Shown piece by piece: positions 1 through 8,979 of a stretch of 64,000 bases of DNA. A program made the translations under genes and the position numbers. The DNA comes from Rhizobium sp. BT04 (lineage in GTDB: Bacteria; Pseudomonadota; Alphaproteobacteria; Rhizobiales; Rhizobiaceae). The DNA lies in NCBI RefSeq assembly GCF_030053135.1, contig NZ_CP125652.1, forward strand, positions 1,302,001 to 1,366,000, in the 5' to 3' direction. The notes beneath the pieces were generated by a model. It saw only the letters and a program-made list of their open reading frames with translations. It was not told the origin of the DNA and made no database searches. Every line of letters begins with the position of its first letter. Position 1 is the first letter of the stretch.

Positions 1-445
1 AGAGCTGGCCGTCGACCCAGGTGACGCCCGTCACGACGCGGTTGGATTCGATGGTGCGAAGAATTTTGCCGGTCTCCGGATCGATCTGATGGATTTTGCG
101 GCCGCGGTGCTGGCCGACCCAGAGCGTACCTTCGGCCCAGGCAAGGCCGGAATCGCCGCCATTGCCGGGCGCCGGGATGGTGGCAAGGATGCGGCCGGTC
201 TTCGGATCGATCTTGTGAATGACATCCTCGGCGATCTGGTAGAGAAACTCGCCGTCGAAGGCCGTTCCGGCATGGGATGCGACCTCGATCACGCGCACCA
301 CCTCGCCACTTGCGGGATCGAGCGCATTCAGCCTGTCGCCCGAGGCGAACCAGACGTGCTCACCGTCGAAGGTGACGCCGTTGACACGCTCGGCACCGGG
401 AAAGGGTCCATATTCGCGGATGATAGTTGCAGCCGATTTCTTCAT
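1..445 (-). CDS. Beta-propeller protein (Vgb / glutamine-cyclotransferase-like), 3' part cut by window edge
   Basis: The reading frame runs off the left edge. The visible 148 residues consist of repeated blades of about 40 residues, with recurring pieces such as GEHVWFASGDRLNALDP, EDVIHKIDPKTGRIL and GRKIHQIDPETGKIL. This is the pattern of PQQ/NHL-like or Vgb-type beta-propellers. There is no signal peptide, so it is probably cytoplasmic. The ATG at 445 has AGGG about 8 bases upstream; an in-frame ATG at 454 is possible but has poor spacing. It lies 63 bases downstream of the winged-helix regulator on the same strand, so the two probably form an operon. The ligand and any enzymatic role cannot be told from the sequence. 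Confidence 0.75.
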   Translation of the reverse strand, partial: MKKSAATIIREYGPFPGAERVNGVTFDGEHVWFASGDRLNALDPASGEVVRVIEVASHAGTAFDGEFLYQIAEDVIHKIDPKTGRILATIPAPGNGGDSGLAWAEGTLWVGQHRGRKIHQIDPETGKILRTIESNRVVTGVTWVDGQL

Positions 446-508
446 CTCTTCCATCCCTGTCGTTCGGGCCATCACAATCAGTCAGCCATACTAATCGCTC
501 GGCCCACC

Positions 509-1729
509 CTAATCACTTGGCAAAGGTCCAGGGAGTAACAAGATCGTCGGGAAAGCCGATAGCGGCGGGCTCATCCAGCGCCGCGCCCGCCCGCGCCCCA
601 GCGATTGCACCTTGCCGTCACCGGCAAGCGAATCCAGCGCCCGCTGCACGGTGCGCGGGCTGGTTGCGAGCGCAATCGCCAAAGCCGAACTCGACCACGC
701 CTCGCCATCGGCCAGCAGCGCGAGCACCGCCCCATGCTGGCCTTCGAGAAGCGGCGCCAGCACGGCGATATCGCCGGCGGCGCGCGGCGAAAGCGCAAAG
801 CCGCGCTTCGTTGCCGAAACCTCCGCCACCCCCCGCAGTTCGGCACGCAGCCGGCCGATCTCGACCCGCAGCCGGGCACGATGCGATTCATCGGCGTATT
901 TGCCGCGGAAGGCGCGCCCAATCAGCGTGCCCCTTGCCACATCCCCCGGCCAGGCTTCGGCAAGCGAGCGGGCAAGCGCAAACAGCACCGGCCGCGTCGC
1001 CAGCGAGACGGCCGTGCCGGCGTTCCAAACCACATGGCGGCAGGCGTCGATGACGAGCGCGTCCGAACCGAGCAGTGCTTCCACCTCGCCGAGCAGCAGC
1101 GGGCGCTCCCACCCTCGCGACATCAGCCGCGCCGCCGGCGTGTCGAGCACGAGGGCGGCAGCTTCGACCTCCGCCGTCAAAGCCGGGATATTGGCCGCGC
1201 GCGCCGCAAGCCTTGCCCGGTCAAGCGCCGCACGCGCCGCCTGCGTCTGCAGGCGCCGGACGGCGATACCTGATGCCACCAGCTCGTGGGCGGTCCGCAG
1301 AGCCGGCGGCAGCGGCGTCGGGTCGAGGGCCGCGAGCGCGCGCTCGGCCTCGTCGAGGCGGCCGATCAGCACCAGCCTGCGAATGGCGACATTGCCCGCA
1401 TGGGCGGCATTGACCCTGTCGCCATGCGCTTCCAGCACCATGCGCGCCGCTTCCAGCGCCTTCGGCGGCCAGATGAGATCGCGCGAGGCGAGCGCGATCT
1501 CGGCCTCGGCGACCACGCAGCGGGCTCGCGCCACCGCTTCCCGCGGGCCGAAGGCGCGCGCCGCACTCTTCAGCAGCGCCTTGGCGCGAACGAGATCGCC
1601 GAGCTGCGCCATGGCGATGCCGCGCAGCGCCAGCGCCGGCGCATCGTCGCGCAGCGCCACCCGCTTCAGCGCGCCGAGTGCGTCCCCCATTGCCAGCGCC
1701 CGCGCCGCGGCTGTGATCAGCGAGTCCAT
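509..1729 (-). CDS. Transcriptional regulator with helical repeats, OmpR-like winged helix and second C-terminal wHTH
   Basis: A 406-residue protein. Residues 1-225 are Ala/Leu-rich helices resembling TPR-type repeats. Residues about 240-320 resemble a Trans_reg_C (OmpR/PhoB) winged helix: a LFALARSLAEAWPGDVARG helix start, then a recognition region RLRVEIGRLRAELRG and a wing ending in KRGFALSP. Residues about 325-390 form a second wHTH with WSSSALAIALATSPRTVQRAL. There is no receiver domain. The 3' neighbour on the same strand is the beta-propeller gene, and the DUF899 gene is divergent, so it probably regulates one or both (inference). The fold assignments come from sequence pattern only. 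Confidence 0.75.
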   Translation of the reverse strand: MDSLITAAARALAMGDALGALKRVALRDDAPALALRGIAMAQLGDLVRAKALLKSAARAFGPREAVARARCVVAEAEIALASRDLIWPPKALEAARMVLEAHGDRVNAAHAGNVAIRRLVLIGRLDEAERALAALDPTPLPPALRTAHELVASGIAVRRLQTQAARAALDRARLAARAANIPALTAEVEAAALVLDTPAARLMSRGWERPLLLGEVEALLGSDALVIDACRHVVWNAGTAVSLATRPVLFALARSLAEAWPGDVARGTLIGRAFRGKYADESHRARLRVEIGRLRAELRGVAEVSATKRGFALSPRAAGDIAVLAPLLEGQHGAVLALLADGEAWSSSALAIALATSPRTVQRALDSLAGDGKVQSLGRGRARRWMSPPLSAFPTILLLPGPLPSD

Positions 1730-1846
1730 TCAAATCCCGTCACACTTGTCACTCCCGCCATTCCCCTGCCCGGCCGTAATCTGCTCAGGACCGGCAGCCA
1801 TCCCGCGCCGGATGCTACGACGATAGACAGGCAAAGGAGAAGTCCC

Positions 1847-2644
1847 ATGACGGCACAGCTGAACGCAACACGACAACATTGGCTGGCAGCAAGGCTCGAT
1901 CTGCTCGAGGAGGAGAAGGAACTGACGCGGCGGAGCGATGCGCTGGCGCTCAAGCGCCAGCAGTTGCCCCGTGTCAGGATCGACAAGGAATACCGCTTCG
2001 ACACCGAAGGCGGCAACGTCTCGCTCAAAGATCTCTTCGGCGGCCGTTCACAGCTTCTCGTCTATCACTTCATGTTCGGGCCGGATTATAGCGCGGGATG
2101 CCCCTCCTGCTCGTCGATCGCCGACGGTTTCAACGGCGTCTTCGTCCATCTCGAAAACCACGACGTCGCCTTTTGGGCGGTCTCGCGCGCGCCGCTTGCA
2201 AAGCTTGAGGCCTTCAAACAGCGCATGGATTGGAGCTTTCCCTGGGCCTCGTCCTTCGGCAGCGAGTTCAACGGCGATTTCAGCGTCTGGTTCTCCGCTG
2301 AGGAGCAGCGCCGGGGCGGCATCGAATACAACTACCGCCGCGAGCCCGCCGCTCCCGAACCGCTTGCCGGCAAGACCGTGCAGGAATGGCAGTCGCCGAG
2401 CAGCGAGGGCCCGGTCGCCGAGATCGCCGCCATGACCGGCACTGATGTCGCCACCTACACCCGCGACCGTCCGGGCGTCAGCGCCTTCGAACTCGTCGAC
2501 GGCACGGTCTATCATAGCTATTCCAGCTATGCCCGCGGGCTGGATGGGTTATGGGGCATGTACCAATGGCTCGACCGCGCCCCGAAGGGCCGCAACGAAA
2601 CCGGCATCTGGTGGCGCCACCACGACCGCTACGGCAAGGAGTGA
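1847..2644 (+). CDS. DUF899 family thioredoxin-like protein
   Basis: A 265-residue protein of the COG4312/DUF899 family. The N-terminal helix is followed by LPRVRIDKEYRFDTEGG and then a thioredoxin-like core, with the motif CPSC in FGPDYSAGCPSCSSIADGF (residues about 78-96). The conserved family end GIWWRHHDRYG is present. The family is thought to be redox-related but has no settled reaction. AAAGGAGA lies 8 bases before the ATG. An upstream in-frame extension exists but overlaps the divergent regulator and is not supported. Stop is followed 5 bases later by the next gene, so the two are probably co-transcribed. Confidence 0.88.
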   Translation: MTAQLNATRQHWLAARLDLLEEEKELTRRSDALALKRQQLPRVRIDKEYRFDTEGGNVSLKDLFGGRSQLLVYHFMFGPDYSAGCPSCSSIADGFNGVFVHLENHDVAFWAVSRAPLAKLEAFKQRMDWSFPWASSFGSEFNGDFSVWFSAEEQRRGGIEYNYRREPAAPEPLAGKTVQEWQSPSSEGPVAEIAAMTGTDVATYTRDRPGVSAFELVDGTVYHSYSSYARGLDGLWGMYQWLDRAPKGRNETGIWWRHHDRYGKE

Positions 2645-2649
2645 CGCCG

Positions 2650-3012
2650 ATGCTGCTTTCCGCTCCCACCCCGGAGAGAGGCGACGGCAACGCCGCCCTT
2701 AACGCCGCAGAAAGGCTCTCGCTGGCCGCCGCCGCAGACGGATCAGCTGACAAGCCGAGCAACCGTGTGGCGCGCGCCGCCGGCCGCCTGGCCGCCCACG
2801 CCGCCGACTGGCTGGCGTACGCCGCCGCCCCGACATTCGCGCTCATGGCATTGCTGACGGCAGCAACCGGCAGCACCGAGGTGATGTGCATGACGACGAC
2901 TGATGCCTTCCCGAGCGGGGGAATGGTGCCGATGTACCTGCTAATGGGCGGCTTCCATCTAGCGCCCTGGCTGCGGCTCATCGCCGCCTGGCAGGGTCGG
3001 AGGCGGAGGTGA
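2650..3012 (+). CDS. Small membrane protein downstream of DUF899 gene
   Basis: A 120-residue protein with an Ala-rich soluble N-terminus and two predicted membrane segments (about residues 53-70, AAPTFALMALLTAATG, and 88-112, GGMVPMYLLMGGFHLAPWL). The C-terminus is basic (GRRRR). It starts five bases after the DUF899 stop, so an operon is likely. I do not recognise a named family. A role as membrane partner of the DUF899 protein is only an inference from spacing. Confidence 0.65.
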   Translation: MLLSAPTPERGDGNAALNAAERLSLAAAADGSADKPSNRVARAAGRLAAHAADWLAYAAAPTFALMALLTAATGSTEVMCMTTTDAFPSGGMVPMYLLMGGFHLAPWLRLIAAWQGRRRR

Positions 3013-3094
3013 TGGTGGCAAGCACCGCCGCATCGCCGCCCAGCAGTCTTGCACCGCCGTCTCCGGCTTTACACCTTTACCGGCGCGGCCAAGT

Positions 3095-3736
3095 TCATGC
3101 TTTCACCTCGATAAAATCGATCGGCCCGCCGGGAGCATCGTCGTCGAAGACCGCGCATGAAAGCTTGCCGCCGAAGACGCAGGCGCTGTCGATGTTGGTG
3201 CGGTTTCCCGTCGTCACCGGGTTGGACAGCGACGGCGTATGGCCGTGGACCAGGTGCTTGCCCCAATAGTCGCTGGACTCACCGGGAGGGAACCGTAGCC
3301 AGAGAAGATCGCGCTTGGTCTGCCGTTCCAGCGGAAATTCCGGAACAACACCGGCATGGACAAAGATGCGATGCCGGTCGACGTGCATGAGAGGACGATC
3401 GGTAGCCCATTGCAAATGCTGAGACGGAACCCTGCCGTCATAGGACATTTCGGTCTCCAGCCCGCCGTTGCTCATCCACACGTCTCTGCTGTCGCTGTCG
3501 GCATAGGCAGCGACCATCATGTCCTCATGATTGCCTTTGAGGCAGATCCACGACCACTGGCCCGATGGACCGGCAATGATCCGATCGAGGACACTTTTAC
3601 TGTCAGGCCCGCGATCGACATAGTCGCCAAGGAAGACGACCGTGCCTTCAGGCGCATAAGCCTCGACCTGATCGATCATCCTGTTCAACGGATCGATGCA
3701 GCCATGAATATCGCCTATCGCGAATGTGTAGCGCAT
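3095..3736 (-). CDS. PPP-family serine/threonine protein phosphatase (metallophosphoesterase)
   Basis: A 213-residue protein with the three signature blocks of bacterial PPP phosphatases: GDIHG at residues 8-12, GDYVDRG at 37-43 and GNHE at 68-71, plus later metal-binding His residues (HAGV near 127 and HGHT near 167). These residues coordinate two metal ions and the phosphate. Length fits the PrpA/lambda-phosphatase-like group, which can act on phosphoproteins or nucleotides. It is cytoplasmic, with no signal peptide or membrane segment. It is on the same strand as the CHASE2 operon, 133 bases downstream of it, but no functional link can be shown. Confidence 0.92.
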   Translation of the reverse strand: MRYTFAIGDIHGCIDPLNRMIDQVEAYAPEGTVVFLGDYVDRGPDSKSVLDRIIAGPSGQWSWICLKGNHEDMMVAAYADSDSRDVWMSNGGLETEMSYDGRVPSQHLQWATDRPLMHVDRHRIFVHAGVVPEFPLERQTKRDLLWLRFPPGESSDYWGKHLVHGHTPSLSNPVTTGNRTNIDSACVFGGKLSCAVFDDDAPGGPIDFIEVKA

Positions 3737-3869
3737 GTCGCATTTTTAACGCCTGTCGAGGGCCAGGTGAAGTCCGCACCACCGATGCCGCCAGAAAATC
3801 CGACTCAGTCTCAGCCGCTTACGGCAATTCCTTCTGCTTCCGCTTGAAGAAATCAGTCGGCGGGATCGG

Positions 3870-6653
3870 TCATGCAGCAAGGGTCCAGTTCGGCTCGCGC
3901 GAAAGCGTAATCAGCGCGGCGGACGATTGCGGCTTACCGAAGAAGTAGCCCTGCCCCTCCTCGCAGCCCATCTGCGCCAGCATCTGCCATTCCGTCTCTG
4001 TCTCTATCCCCTCTGCCACGACCTTGAGTCCCAGCCCGTGGGCAAGTGAGCCGACCGTCGCGACGATCGCGAGGATCTTTGGATCATCAGCGATCTTCCT
4101 GACGAAGGATTGGTCGATCTTGAGCTTGTCGAGGGGAAAGCCGGCCATATAGCTCAGCGACGAATAGCCGGTTCCGAAATCGTCGAGCGCGACGGCAATG
4201 CCAAGCGCTCTAAGCTCTGAGATGACCGACATGACCTGCTCGCTGCCATCGACAAAGGCGGATTCGGTAATTTCGAGATGCAGTCGCGAGGCCGGCAGGC
4301 CGCTTGTCGCCAACGCAGCCTTGACCTCTGCAACCAGCTCCGGCCGGGAAAACTGGATCGGCGATACGTTGACGGCGAGATTGAGTCCATCAGGCCACTC
4401 GGACGCCGCCCGGCATGCTTCGGCAAGCGCCCAGCAGCCGAGATCACAGATGAAGCCGCTGGCTTCGGCAACGGGAATGAAGTCTGCAGGCGAAACCAGC
4501 CCGAACTCAGGATGCTTCCATCGCAAAAGGGCTTCGGCGCCGACCAGTTTGCCTGTCTTGAGATCCACCTGCGGCTGATACAACAGGAAGAATTCGCGAT
4601 GATCGAGAGCAGCGCGCATCTGCCGCTCGAGCAGCCGCGATTGATGCTGCCGCAAAGCGGTTACTGGATCATGTGCGCGCCACCCGCTGCCAGCCACCCG
4701 CTTGGCGTCGTCGAGCGCAATTTCGGCGTTCTGAATCCAAATGTCGGCGTCGCCGTTGCGCGCCGGGCTGGTGCAGATCCCGAGCCGGGCGGCGACGTGG
4801 ATCATCGAACCGCCAAGCTCAAACGGCTCTCTGAAAAGGTCAAGGATGAACTGCGCGCACCGCTCTTGACCGCATTCCTCGGACGCCGGAATGACGGCCG
4901 TGAAGACATCGCCCCCCAGCCGTCCGACGAAGCTGATTGCGCCCATTTCCTCCATGCGCGTAGCGACGGCCCTCAAAAGCTCATCCCCGACATCCCGTCC
5001 CATCGCCGTATTCAGTACGGAGAAACGATGCAGCCCCAGCGCGATCACATGGCATTCGCCCTCGAGCCGATCGAGGCGACGGCGGAATTCGCGCCTGTTC
5101 ATCAGACCGGTCAACTCGTCGAACTCGGACAGACGCTGAAGCTTGTCTTCGTAACGCCGGCGGGCGGTCATATCCCTGACGATCAGGCTGCCGATGAAGG
5201 ATTTCGTGGCGACGATGCCGGATTCGCCGGGTCGTTCGACAGGCGAAATGGTGATCGCTGCCTCAAGGTGCTTTGTCCCTCGCTCGGTTTGAAGCGAAAA
5301 ACGCGCGGTACAGGCGTGGATCGTGCCCGGCTGCGCCATATAATCCGAAACAAGCTTGACGATGCGATGAACGAGAGAGGACGGGATCAGCGCGTCAAGC
5401 GTTCTGCACCTGTCTGCCTGTGGCTCCAAAGCCAGCATCGCCGCAGCCGAGGCGCTTTCGTTGAGAATGCGGAACTGATCGTCGAAGGCGATGACCGCGT
5501 CGGCGCTGTCAGCCACGATCCTCTCGAGCAGCCGGCGCGTGTTGCGCTGCTCGGCATTGGCAAGCTCGACCAGAAACCGGCCAAAATCGACCCTCTCGTT
5601 CAACAACATCACGAGACCGACAAGAAGAATGATCCACGGCCGGACCGTGTGGATGATGAGAGCATGATCCTTCTGCAGAAAGAAGGCCGTCACTTCGCCG
5701 GCGACGACGATGGCAAGCGCAAACGCCACGGCATGGGCTGCGGGCCGGCTGCGCATTCCAAGGGCGAGCGCGATAATAGCTGCGGCAAAGAGAAGCTCCA
5801 GCGGCATCTGGTCGACTTCTTCGAGCAGCCGCTTCTGCAGGATCGTTTCGGAAGCGAGGATATGAAGCATCGCGCCGGGCAGCGCGCCATAGACCGGAAC
5901 GGGGAAAATATCCTTCAGCTCGGTCGCATAGGCGCCAACGACCACCGAGCGCCCTTCCAGATCGGGCCTGCCGACCGTCCCCGCAAGAACATCCGACAGC
6001 GAGAATGTCGGGACGCTCGCCGGGGCGATCGAATAATCGATCGGATAGGAGCCGGCCGCCCTGTCGAATTTCGCCAGCACCGCGGCAACGCTCTGCGTCG
6101 GCTGATTGTCGAGACTATCGCCGAGCGCAAACCGCCTGACCGTGCCATCGCCGTCGAGGCTGACATTGGCGAGGGAAAGCCAGGCATTGCCGGCGAGATC
6201 GGGAATCGGCCGCGTCACCACCGTCTGCGATCCGGTCTCGGCGCCGAGATATTGCTTGAAGACCGGCAGGATCACGCCGCCTCCGGCCTCACGCAGCGCC
6301 TTGGCCAGCCGGCCATCCTCGGCAGAGATCGAGGGCGTGCTGAAATCGACGTCGATAAAGATGTCACCGGCGCCTGCCGCAGTCAGCTTGTCGATGAGCT
6401 CGGCATAGAGGCTGCGGGGCCACGGCCAGGTGCCGACGGCATCGAGGCTGCGCTTATCGATCGCGACATAGACGATATTTCCGGACGCCACGCGTGGTGC
6501 TGCGCTGAAGCGCCAGCTCACCAGGGCATTGTCGAGATAGTTCACGAAGGGCAGGACTTGCGCCGAGAGCGGCAGGCCGATCATCATCAGGATGAAGAAC
6601 AGCCTGACGGGGCGCAAGCCCGACAGCCGAAAACCACGACCGCCCTTCATCAA
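3870..6653 (-). CDS. CHASE2-PAS-GGDEF-EAL membrane protein, predicted c-di-GMP phosphodiesterase
   Basis: A 927-residue protein. One membrane segment (residues about 16-36) precedes a periplasmic CHASE2 domain (about 40-275, with the family landmark GTWPWPRSLYAELIDKL). Three membrane helices follow (about 275-350), then a PAS-like region (370-490), a GGDEF domain (510-660) and an EAL domain (680-920). The GGDEF signature is degenerate: the sequence reads GRLGGDVF, with Val instead of the catalytic Glu. The EAL domain looks intact: GAEALLRW, ITESAF, ALDDFGTGYSS, LKIDQSFV, VAEGIE and the Q in GQGYFFGKP are all present. It should therefore hydrolyse c-di-GMP in response to a periplasmic cue. It starts 43 bases after the FecR gene stop, in one operon. 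Confidence 0.95.
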   Translation of the reverse strand: MMKGGRGFRLSGLRPVRLFFILMMIGLPLSAQVLPFVNYLDNALVSWRFSAAPRVASGNIVYVAIDKRSLDAVGTWPWPRSLYAELIDKLTAAGAGDIFIDVDFSTPSISAEDGRLAKALREAGGGVILPVFKQYLGAETGSQTVVTRPIPDLAGNAWLSLANVSLDGDGTVRRFALGDSLDNQPTQSVAAVLAKFDRAAGSYPIDYSIAPASVPTFSLSDVLAGTVGRPDLEGRSVVVGAYATELKDIFPVPVYGALPGAMLHILASETILQKRLLEEVDQMPLELLFAAAIIALALGMRSRPAAHAVAFALAIVVAGEVTAFFLQKDHALIIHTVRPWIILLVGLVMLLNERVDFGRFLVELANAEQRNTRRLLERIVADSADAVIAFDDQFRILNESASAAAMLALEPQADRCRTLDALIPSSLVHRIVKLVSDYMAQPGTIHACTARFSLQTERGTKHLEAAITISPVERPGESGIVATKSFIGSLIVRDMTARRRYEDKLQRLSEFDELTGLMNRREFRRRLDRLEGECHVIALGLHRFSVLNTAMGRDVGDELLRAVATRMEEMGAISFVGRLGGDVFTAVIPASEECGQERCAQFILDLFREPFELGGSMIHVAARLGICTSPARNGDADIWIQNAEIALDDAKRVAGSGWRAHDPVTALRQHQSRLLERQMRAALDHREFFLLYQPQVDLKTGKLVGAEALLRWKHPEFGLVSPADFIPVAEASGFICDLGCWALAEACRAASEWPDGLNLAVNVSPIQFSRPELVAEVKAALATSGLPASRLHLEITESAFVDGSEQVMSVISELRALGIAVALDDFGTGYSSLSYMAGFPLDKLKIDQSFVRKIADDPKILAIVATVGSLAHGLGLKVVAEGIETETEWQMLAQMGCEEGQGYFFGKPQSSAALITLSREPNWTLAA

Positions 6654-6696
6654 GGATGGAAACCTCTCACCTTGGCCGGCCGGGAAACCTCAATCG

Positions 6697-7599
6697 TCAT
6701 CGTTTCCCCTTGCCTTTGTCCTTATCCTTTTTGTCCTTTTTATCTTTCTTATCTTGCTTATCCTTATCCTTCCCGACAGCCTCTCCCTGCGCGCCGCCGT
6801 TGCTGGCGGCATTCATGCTGCCATTGCTGGAGCCATTATCGACACCGTAGTGATTGCCGTTGCGGCCCTCGCTGCCGAAGGAGCCGGATGCACTATCTCG
6901 GCCGCCCGAGCCGGCACTATTGGAAACTGATGAAGACGTGCCGGATGGCTTCGAGCTCTCTGTCTCGGTCTGCCCGTTGAGCGTCGTTGCGCCGACGGCA
7001 GGTACTCTTGCCACTGACGGGGCGACCGCGGTCACCTCAGGCGTCGAAACGTCGCCGGAAACCGTCATGCCTTTCACGCCGTCGACGGATGCGCCCTGCC
7101 CCGGCCCGACATTCGCCCTTTGACCGCTCGCAAACGAGGTCACCTGCACCAGGCCGCGGTTGACAGTAACCTCAGCCGCAGATTTCGAGACGGAGACGCG
7201 GAAATTCGTGCCCTTCACCACGGCCGCCAGGAAAGGCGTCTGGACTGTTGTATGCGGCTTGCTGCGCTTCTCGATCTCCAGATCGAGCACGCCCGTCTGC
7301 TCGACGACCTCCGTCTTCCTTTCGCCAAAGCCCGAAGTGTAGATGCCCGCGACGGTGTTGGGCTGAAACGAAAGGCTTTCGACGCCGCGCACCAGCTGGA
7401 CGCGTCCCCTCGGCCCCGTCGAGATCCAGGCGGTGTTGGGGATGATGTCTCCCGCTCGAACCGCCACCCAGTTGCGCTTGTCGACGGTGAAATTCACCTG
7501 CTGGCTGGCCTTGGCCACTTGCCAGTCACCCTCAGCGGCATTCGCAGATCCTATCGCAAAAAAGAAAAGCACCAAAAAAAAAGAAAAAACGCGAAACAT
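6697..7599 (-). CDS. Secreted FecR-domain protein with low-complexity tail
   Basis: A 300-residue protein. The signal peptide is about residues 1-21, with a cleavage site near SANA/AE. A FecR domain follows (about 30-165), with GDIIPNTAWISTGPRGRVQLVRG and a later KGTNFRVSVSKSAAEVTVNRGLVQV, the usual hallmarks. Residues 170-270 are rich in Ser, Gly and Asn. The last 25 residues are almost entirely Lys and Asp with a KDKKDKKDK pattern. It is expected in the periplasm. It is the first gene of an operon with the CHASE2-GGDEF-EAL gene, so the likely partner is the CHASE2 periplasmic domain rather than a sigma factor (inference). No FecI or FecA is nearby. Confidence 0.9.
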   Translation of the reverse strand: MFRVFSFFLVLFFFAIGSANAAEGDWQVAKASQQVNFTVDKRNWVAVRAGDIIPNTAWISTGPRGRVQLVRGVESLSFQPNTVAGIYTSGFGERKTEVVEQTGVLDLEIEKRSKPHTTVQTPFLAAVVKGTNFRVSVSKSAAEVTVNRGLVQVTSFASGQRANVGPGQGASVDGVKGMTVSGDVSTPEVTAVAPSVARVPAVGATTLNGQTETESSKPSGTSSSVSNSAGSGGRDSASGSFGSEGRNGNHYGVDNGSSNGSMNAASNGGAQGEAVGKDKDKQDKKDKKDKKDKDKGKGKR

Positions 7600-7920
7600 A
7601 TAATCTCCTAAATACCAGCTGATAAAACCACTCTCTCCTTAATTTCATTTGAATGATTCCAGAAAAACTCTCGCGAACCCGGCAATTCCCGACCTTCACC
7701 GGCAGCAAAATGCGGGTGGCAGCGTATTTTTTGCCCGGAGACAATGCGGGTGATTTTCGGCGGATCGGTCCCCGCGCTATGATTTGATCCAGGCGCAGCC
7801 CCTGCCTCCCCCTCCATCGGGAAAAGCAGACGTCATGCAGGGCTACCTGGCACCGAACCAACTGTTCGAGCACCTGGCCTAAGGAGGGATGCGGAACCGC
7901 TTCCCAAATAACAGCTCTTG
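7600..7920. other. Intergenic region upstream of FecR gene, no gene seen
   Basis: The 321 bases hold the AT-rich 5' flank of the FecR gene (reverse strand) and the 3' end of the methyltransferase. Frames that cross it lack codon-usage support. I see no convincing RNA gene or terminator here. Confidence 0.5.
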
Positions 7921-8703
7921 TCAGATCAGCTTGATTTCACCCCAGGCAATCCTGGTACCCACAACGAAACTTAACTGATTATCATCCGCATAGAAGCGCA
8001 GCAGCTCCGCGAGTTCCGCGTCAAAGCTTGCGATGCGGTCGCCAAGTTTAGACGGCGCGAAAGTGTCCCGCGAATGCTGGCAGGAGACGAAATCTTCGAC
8101 GCTCTGCTGAAAGGGATGCTCCGATACGAAGTGTTCGCTGCCATAGAGGTTCAGATACTTCTGGTAGCTTCGCATGCCCTCGGACCTTTTGTCGTGATCG
8201 AAAGGCTGCCCCGTCACCGCTGGCACCCACTTCACCAGGAAAGAATGCCAATCGGATTGCCATGGAGGCTCGAACGGGTAGTCTCCGGAAATCACCGCCA
8301 TGACATGGCCTGGCGCGGCATTTGCCAAAAGATGCGGAAACAGCCTGCTGTGATCCATCCAGTGGATGCTTGCCGCTGCGACCGTCAGATCGAAAGGTCC
8401 GCCGTTGATCGGGAAATCCTCGGCAAAGCTGTCTATCCACCGGATATTCTGCGCGTTACCGCCCGGCAGCGACCGGCCGAGAGCGATCATATGCTCGGAA
8501 GGATCGACCGCCGTGACGCTTGCAAACCAACCTGCCAGTGGGCGGGAGATTTTCCCCGGCCCGCAGCCGATATCCAGGAGATTTCCTGTCCGCGGGGCGA
8601 TTGCCAGAAGCTTTCGAAAGACGTCATCGGGGTAAGGTGGACGATACCGGTAATTTGCGACAACGTCGGTTTCCGAAAAGGCAGAGCCTCTGCGCTGATC
8701 CAT
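7921..8703 (-). CDS. Class I SAM-dependent methyltransferase
   Basis: A 260-residue Rossmann-fold methyltransferase. Motif I is LLDIGCGPGKISRPL (residues about 43-57), the acidic residue of motif II is in VTAVDPSEHM, and a later block FDLTVAAASIHWMDH matches motif IV of the methyltransferase 11/25 group. The ATG at 8703 is preceded by GGAG (spacing 5). The longer frame from 8748 has a poorly conserved 15-residue extension. The substrate cannot be told. It is a single gene, with no obvious operon partner. Confidence 0.88.
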   Translation of the reverse strand: MDQRRGSAFSETDVVANYRYRPPYPDDVFRKLLAIAPRTGNLLDIGCGPGKISRPLAGWFASVTAVDPSEHMIALGRSLPGGNAQNIRWIDSFAEDFPINGGPFDLTVAAASIHWMDHSRLFPHLLANAAPGHVMAVISGDYPFEPPWQSDWHSFLVKWVPAVTGQPFDHDKRSEGMRSYQKYLNLYGSEHFVSEHPFQQSVEDFVSCQHSRDTFAPSKLGDRIASFDAELAELLRFYADDNQLSFVVGTRIAWGEIKLI

Positions 8704-8979
8704 CGAAACTCCATGCTCACACCGCGGTGAGCGGAGGCTGTAACACATGTTTATGTCAAGGATTTAGCGCCATCTAGTGATCCACCCTCGTGGTCAACCG
8801 GGTGAGTTTCTTCTTGGCGCGGACACAACTGATCAAGGCGCGAACATCACGGCTTAGCGCAAGATAGCGCGCCAAATGCCGGATAAGTGATACGCCACAC
8901 CCACCCAGTTCCGATTGTCTTCCGGCCCGAAACTATGCCATGACCCATCCACCATGAGATGCAACGGAAAAGGCGTGGC

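Noticed and set aside
612..1826. A 404-residue forward frame opposite the first regulator
   Set aside because: Its Ser/Ala/Arg-only composition is typical of an antisense shadow in high-GC DNA.
4278..6980. A 900-residue forward reading frame
   Set aside because: It lies opposite the CHASE2-GGDEF-EAL gene, whose domains and motifs are unmistakable; this frame has no recognisable domain.
7532..7873. A 113-residue reverse frame overlapping the FecR start
   Set aside because: It overlaps the signal peptide of the FecR gene in another frame and has no recognisable features.
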